In this document: positions 52,127 to 54,254 of the stretch, piece after piece
How the letters are laid out: each line of letters begins with the position of its first letter
Numbering within the stretch: the stretch's first letter is position 1
NCBI GenBank assembly: GCA_016179865.1
Contig: JACPCJ010000094.1
Span: 1 to 54,254 of the forward strand
DNA length: 54,254 nt
Direction of reading: 5' to 3'
From: Actinomycetota bacterium
GTDB lineage: Bacteria > Actinomycetota > Acidimicrobiia > IMCC26256 > JACPCJ01
Translations under genes and position numbers: made by a program
The notes under the pieces: model-generated
Told to the model about the DNA's origin: nothing
What the model saw: only the letters and a program-made list of their open reading frames with translations
The model's database searches: none

Positions 52127-53536
52127 ATGGGCATGACGCTGGCGGAGAAGGTCTGGAACCGGCATCTCGTCGCGCTCGGAGAGCAGGCCCCGGGCGAGCC
52201 CGACCTCCTCTACGTCGACCTGCACCTGATCCACGAGGTGACGTCACCCCAAGCCTTCGACGGCCTGCGCATGTCGGGCCGCAGCGTGCGCCACCCCGAG
52301 CTGACCCTGGCCACGATGGACCACAACGTCCCGACCACCGACATCGATCGGCCGATCGCCGACCCCGTCTCCGCCCGCCAGGTCGCGGTGCTCGCCCGCA
52401 ACTGCGAGGAGTTCGACATCCCCCTGTACGCCATGGGCGACGCCAACCAGGGCATCGTCCACGTGATCGGCCCCCAGCTCGGACTCAGCCAGCCGGGGAT
52501 GACCATCGTGTGCGGCGACAGCCACACCTCCACCCACGGCGCCTTCGGCGCCCTGGCCTTCGGCATCGGCACCAGCGAGATCGAGCACGTGCTGGCGACC
52601 CAGACCCTCCCCCAGCAGCGGCCGGGCACCATGGCGATCACCGTCGACGGCGACCTGCCGGCCGGGGTCACCGCCAAGGACGTGATCCTCGGGATCATCG
52701 CCCGCATCGGGACGGGCGGGGGCGTGGGTTCGATCGTCGAGTACCGGGGATCCACCATCCGCGCCCTCTCGATGGAAGGCCGGATGACGGTCTGCAACAT
52801 GTCGATCGAGGCCGGTGCGCGGGCGGGGATGATCGCCCCCGATGACACCACCTTCGCCTGGATCGAGGGGCGGGCCCGGGCCCCCAAGGGAGCGGCCTGG
52901 GAGGCGGCGCTCGACGACTGGCGAACCCTCCCGACCGACCCCGACGCGTCCTTCGACAAGGAACTAGTCATCGAAGCCGCGTCGCTCACTCCCTACGTGT
53001 CGTGGGGGACTAACCCGGCTCAGACCATCTCTATCGACGACGCCGTGCCCGAGCCGGCGGCCTTCGACGACCCGACCCAGCGCGAGGCCGCCGAGCGGGC
53101 CCTGCGCTACATGGGCCTCCGGGCCGGGACCCCGATCCGTGACATCGACGTCGACACCGTCTTCATCGGCTCGTGCACCAACGGGCGCCTCGAAGACCTC
53201 CGCGGCGCCGCCGAGGTGGTCCAGGGGCGGACGGTTCGCGAGGGGCTGCGGGCCCTCGTGGTGCCGGGGTCGATGCAGGTCAAGGCCGACGCCGAGGCTG
53301 AGGGTCTGGACGCCGTGTTCACCGAGGCCGGGTTCGAGTGGCGGTCGGCCGGCTGCTCGATGTGTCTCGGAATGAACCCCGACGTGCTCTCGCCCGGCGA
53401 GCGGTGCGCCTCCACGTCGAATCGGAACTTCGAAGGGCGCCAAGGGAAGGGCGGCCGGACGCACCTCGTCTCCCCTGCCGTCGCCGCCGCCACCGCCATC
53501 GCCGGACACTTCACGACCCCCGCCGACCTGGCCTGA
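52127..53536 (+). CDS. leuC: 3-isopropylmalate dehydratase large subunit
   Basis: A 469-residue aconitase-family subunit that isomerises 2- to 3-isopropylmalate in leucine synthesis (with LeuD). The 4Fe-4S cysteines lie in FIGSCTNGR and [31 protein letters not shown] is conserved. Start ATG 52127. Followed by leuD after 19 bases. Divergent IclR regulator. Confidence 0.97.
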   Translation: MGMTLAEKVWNRHLVALGEQAPGEPDLLYVDLHLIHEVTSPQAFDGLRMSGRSVRHPELTLATMDHNVPTTDIDRPIADPVSARQVAVLARNCEEFDIPLYAMGDANQGIVHVIGPQLGLSQPGMTIVCGDSHTSTHGAFGALAFGIGTSEIEHVLATQTLPQQRPGTMAITVDGDLPAGVTAKDVILGIIARIGTGGGVGSIVEYRGSTIRALSMEGRMTVCNMSIEAGARAGMIAPDDTTFAWIEGRARAPKGAAWEAALDDWRTLPTDPDASFDKELVIEAASLTPYVSWGTNPAQTISIDDAVPEPAAFDDPTQREAAERALRYMGLRAGTPIRDIDVDTVFIGSCTNGRLEDLRGAAEVVQGRTVREGLRALVVPGSMQVKADAEAEGLDAVFTEAGFEWRSAGCSMCLGMNPDVLSPGERCASTSNRNFEGRQGKGGRTHLVSPAVAAATAIAGHFTTPADLA

Positions 53537-53555
53537 GCCCCGGAGGAACACGCCG

Positions 53556-54152
53556 ATGGAACCCGTCCGAGTCATCACCGGCACCGCCGTCCCCCTGCGG
53601 GCCAGCGACGTCGACACCGATCAGATCATCTCCTCCGACTGGCTGAAGAAGGTCGAGCGCACCGGCTTCGGTGAGGGGCTGTTCGAGGCATGGCGCGAGA
53701 GCAGCGACTTCGTGCTCAACCAGTCGCGCTACGACGGCGCCACCATCTTGGTGGCGGGGCCGAACTTCGGGACGGGGTCGTCCCGGGAACACGCCGTGTG
53801 GGCCCTCATGGACTACGGCTTCCGGGCCGTCGTCTCCCCCCGCTTCGCCGACATCTTCCGGAACAACGCCACCAAGAACGGGCTCGTGCCCGTGCAGGTC
53901 GACGGGCCCACGGGCGCCGCCCTCCTCGACGCCGTGGAGGCCGATCCGTCGCTCGAGGTCGTGGTCGACGTGGAAACGCGGGTGGTCTCGGCCCCGGCGG
54001 CGGGCATCGAGGCCCCCTTCACGCTCGACGACGCCGTGGCGCACCGCCTGCTGAACGGGCTCGACGACATCTCGCTCACCCTGACCCACGACGCCGCCAT
54101 CGGCGCCTTCGAGCTGGCCCGGCCCTCCTACCTACCGACGACCCGCGACTAG
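53556..54152 (+). CDS. leuD: 3-isopropylmalate dehydratase small subunit
   Basis: A 198-residue swivel-domain partner of LeuC: DVDTDQIISSDWLKKVERTG at the start and the signature FGTGSSREHAVWALMDYGF. Preceded by a GGAGGAA site. Full length for the family. Completes the leuCD operon. Confidence 0.97.
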   Translation: MEPVRVITGTAVPLRASDVDTDQIISSDWLKKVERTGFGEGLFEAWRESSDFVLNQSRYDGATILVAGPNFGTGSSREHAVWALMDYGFRAVVSPRFADIFRNNATKNGLVPVQVDGPTGAALLDAVEADPSLEVVVDVETRVVSAPAAGIEAPFTLDDAVAHRLLNGLDDISLTLTHDAAIGAFELARPSYLPTTRD

Positions 54153-54173
54153 GGAACTAGTGGATCACCGCGT

Positions 54174-54193
54174 AAATCACAGTGATGTGATTT
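54174..54193. repeat. Inverted repeat before a possible IS630 transposase
   Basis: AAATCACA-GTGA-TGTGATTT, perfect 8-bp arms, just after leuD and 10 bases before ATG 54203. Could be the end of an insertion element or an operator; its partner would lie beyond the window. Confidence 0.4.
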
Positions 54194-54202
54194 GATGTGG
54201 AC

Positions 54203-54254
54203 ATGCGACTACATCCCCTTCAGATCAGCGGCGAAGACCGGACCGAACTCGAGC
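54203..54254 (+). CDS. Partial CDS, possible IS630-type transposase start
   Basis: Seventeen codons from ATG 54203 to the window end, beginning MRLHPLQISGEDRTELE. This resembles the N-terminus of IS630-family transposases, where a short lead precedes an S/G-E-E/D-R-x-x-L-E helix. Too short for certainty; the rest is outside the window. Confidence 0.35.
   Translation, partial: MRLHPLQISGEDRTELE

Noticed and set aside
1-54254. CRISPR arrays, rRNA operons
   Set aside because: No regularly spaced repeats and no rRNA-like sequence seen.

Overview
This is a GC-rich actinobacterial window. Base composition, frequent GTG starts, ATGA/GTGA translational coupling, and the SCO6880, WXG100, BTAD and IclR-leuCD signatures all point to Actinomycetota. 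Class Acidimicrobiia is possible but I cannot prove it from sequence alone. The window joins the right-hand part of a large integrative conjugative element (about 1-34,800; left end outside) to an ordinary chromosomal segment (about 34,800-54,150). It ends at the start of a probable IS630-type transposase.

Element, transfer modules. A minus-strand operon (6510 to beyond 1) encodes a type IV secretion core: small two-helix VirB2-like protein, VirB8-like protein, VirB6/TrbL-like channel protein, SCO6880-family protein, VirB4-like ATPase and a VirD4-like coupling protein cut by the window edge. A divergent gene (6657) encodes a secreted SLT transglycosylase plus NlpC/P60 peptidase. A second minus-strand operon (28210 to 18213, possibly to 17709) encodes a complete Tad/Flp pilus set: lipoprotein, secreted protein, CpaB, TadZ, TadA, TadB, TadC, Flp pilin, two TadE-like proteins, a TadG-like protein and a LysM-BTAD protein. 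Three copies of one two-box promoter-like element (GGCGCG, 14 bp, ATGCACCTAG, identical spacing) face the three transfer units. This suggests one regulator drives conjugation machinery and Tad pilus together. The best candidate is the sigma-factor-like gene at 28627, followed by an excisionase-like HTH gene and a tyrosine integrase.

Element, cargo. Between the two transfer modules lies a type VII secretion cassette (7820-17593): SseB-like protein, WXG100 protein, partner, WXG-type toxin with a DUF2750-like putative immunity protein, a three-ATPase EccC/EssC motor, a DUF4407 membrane protein and a SEC-C protein. No EccB, EccD, EccE or MycP gene is present. Between the integrase and tRNA-Glu lies a second cargo block: RNase H-like protein, cytosolic Ser/Thr kinase, tiny ORF, RelA/SpoT-like toxin domain and LuxR-HTH protein. 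It looks like a defence or toxin island and is not a system I recognise.

Chromosomal part. It holds tRNA-Glu(CUC), tRNA-Gln(CUG), an ArsR-SRPBCC pair, two maleylpyruvate-isomerase-like genes, a TetR regulator, a molybdopterin oxidoreductase, an acyl-CoA synthetase, a YdcF protein, gltX and a pterin dehydratase. The leuB-ilvE-cimA operon sits behind a leader peptide (MTPLHVIVIS) and a classical attenuator. A metalloprotease-like lipoprotein, greA and an IclR regulator divergent from leuCD follow. Two copies of a 51-nt hairpin repeat lie between convergent gene pairs.
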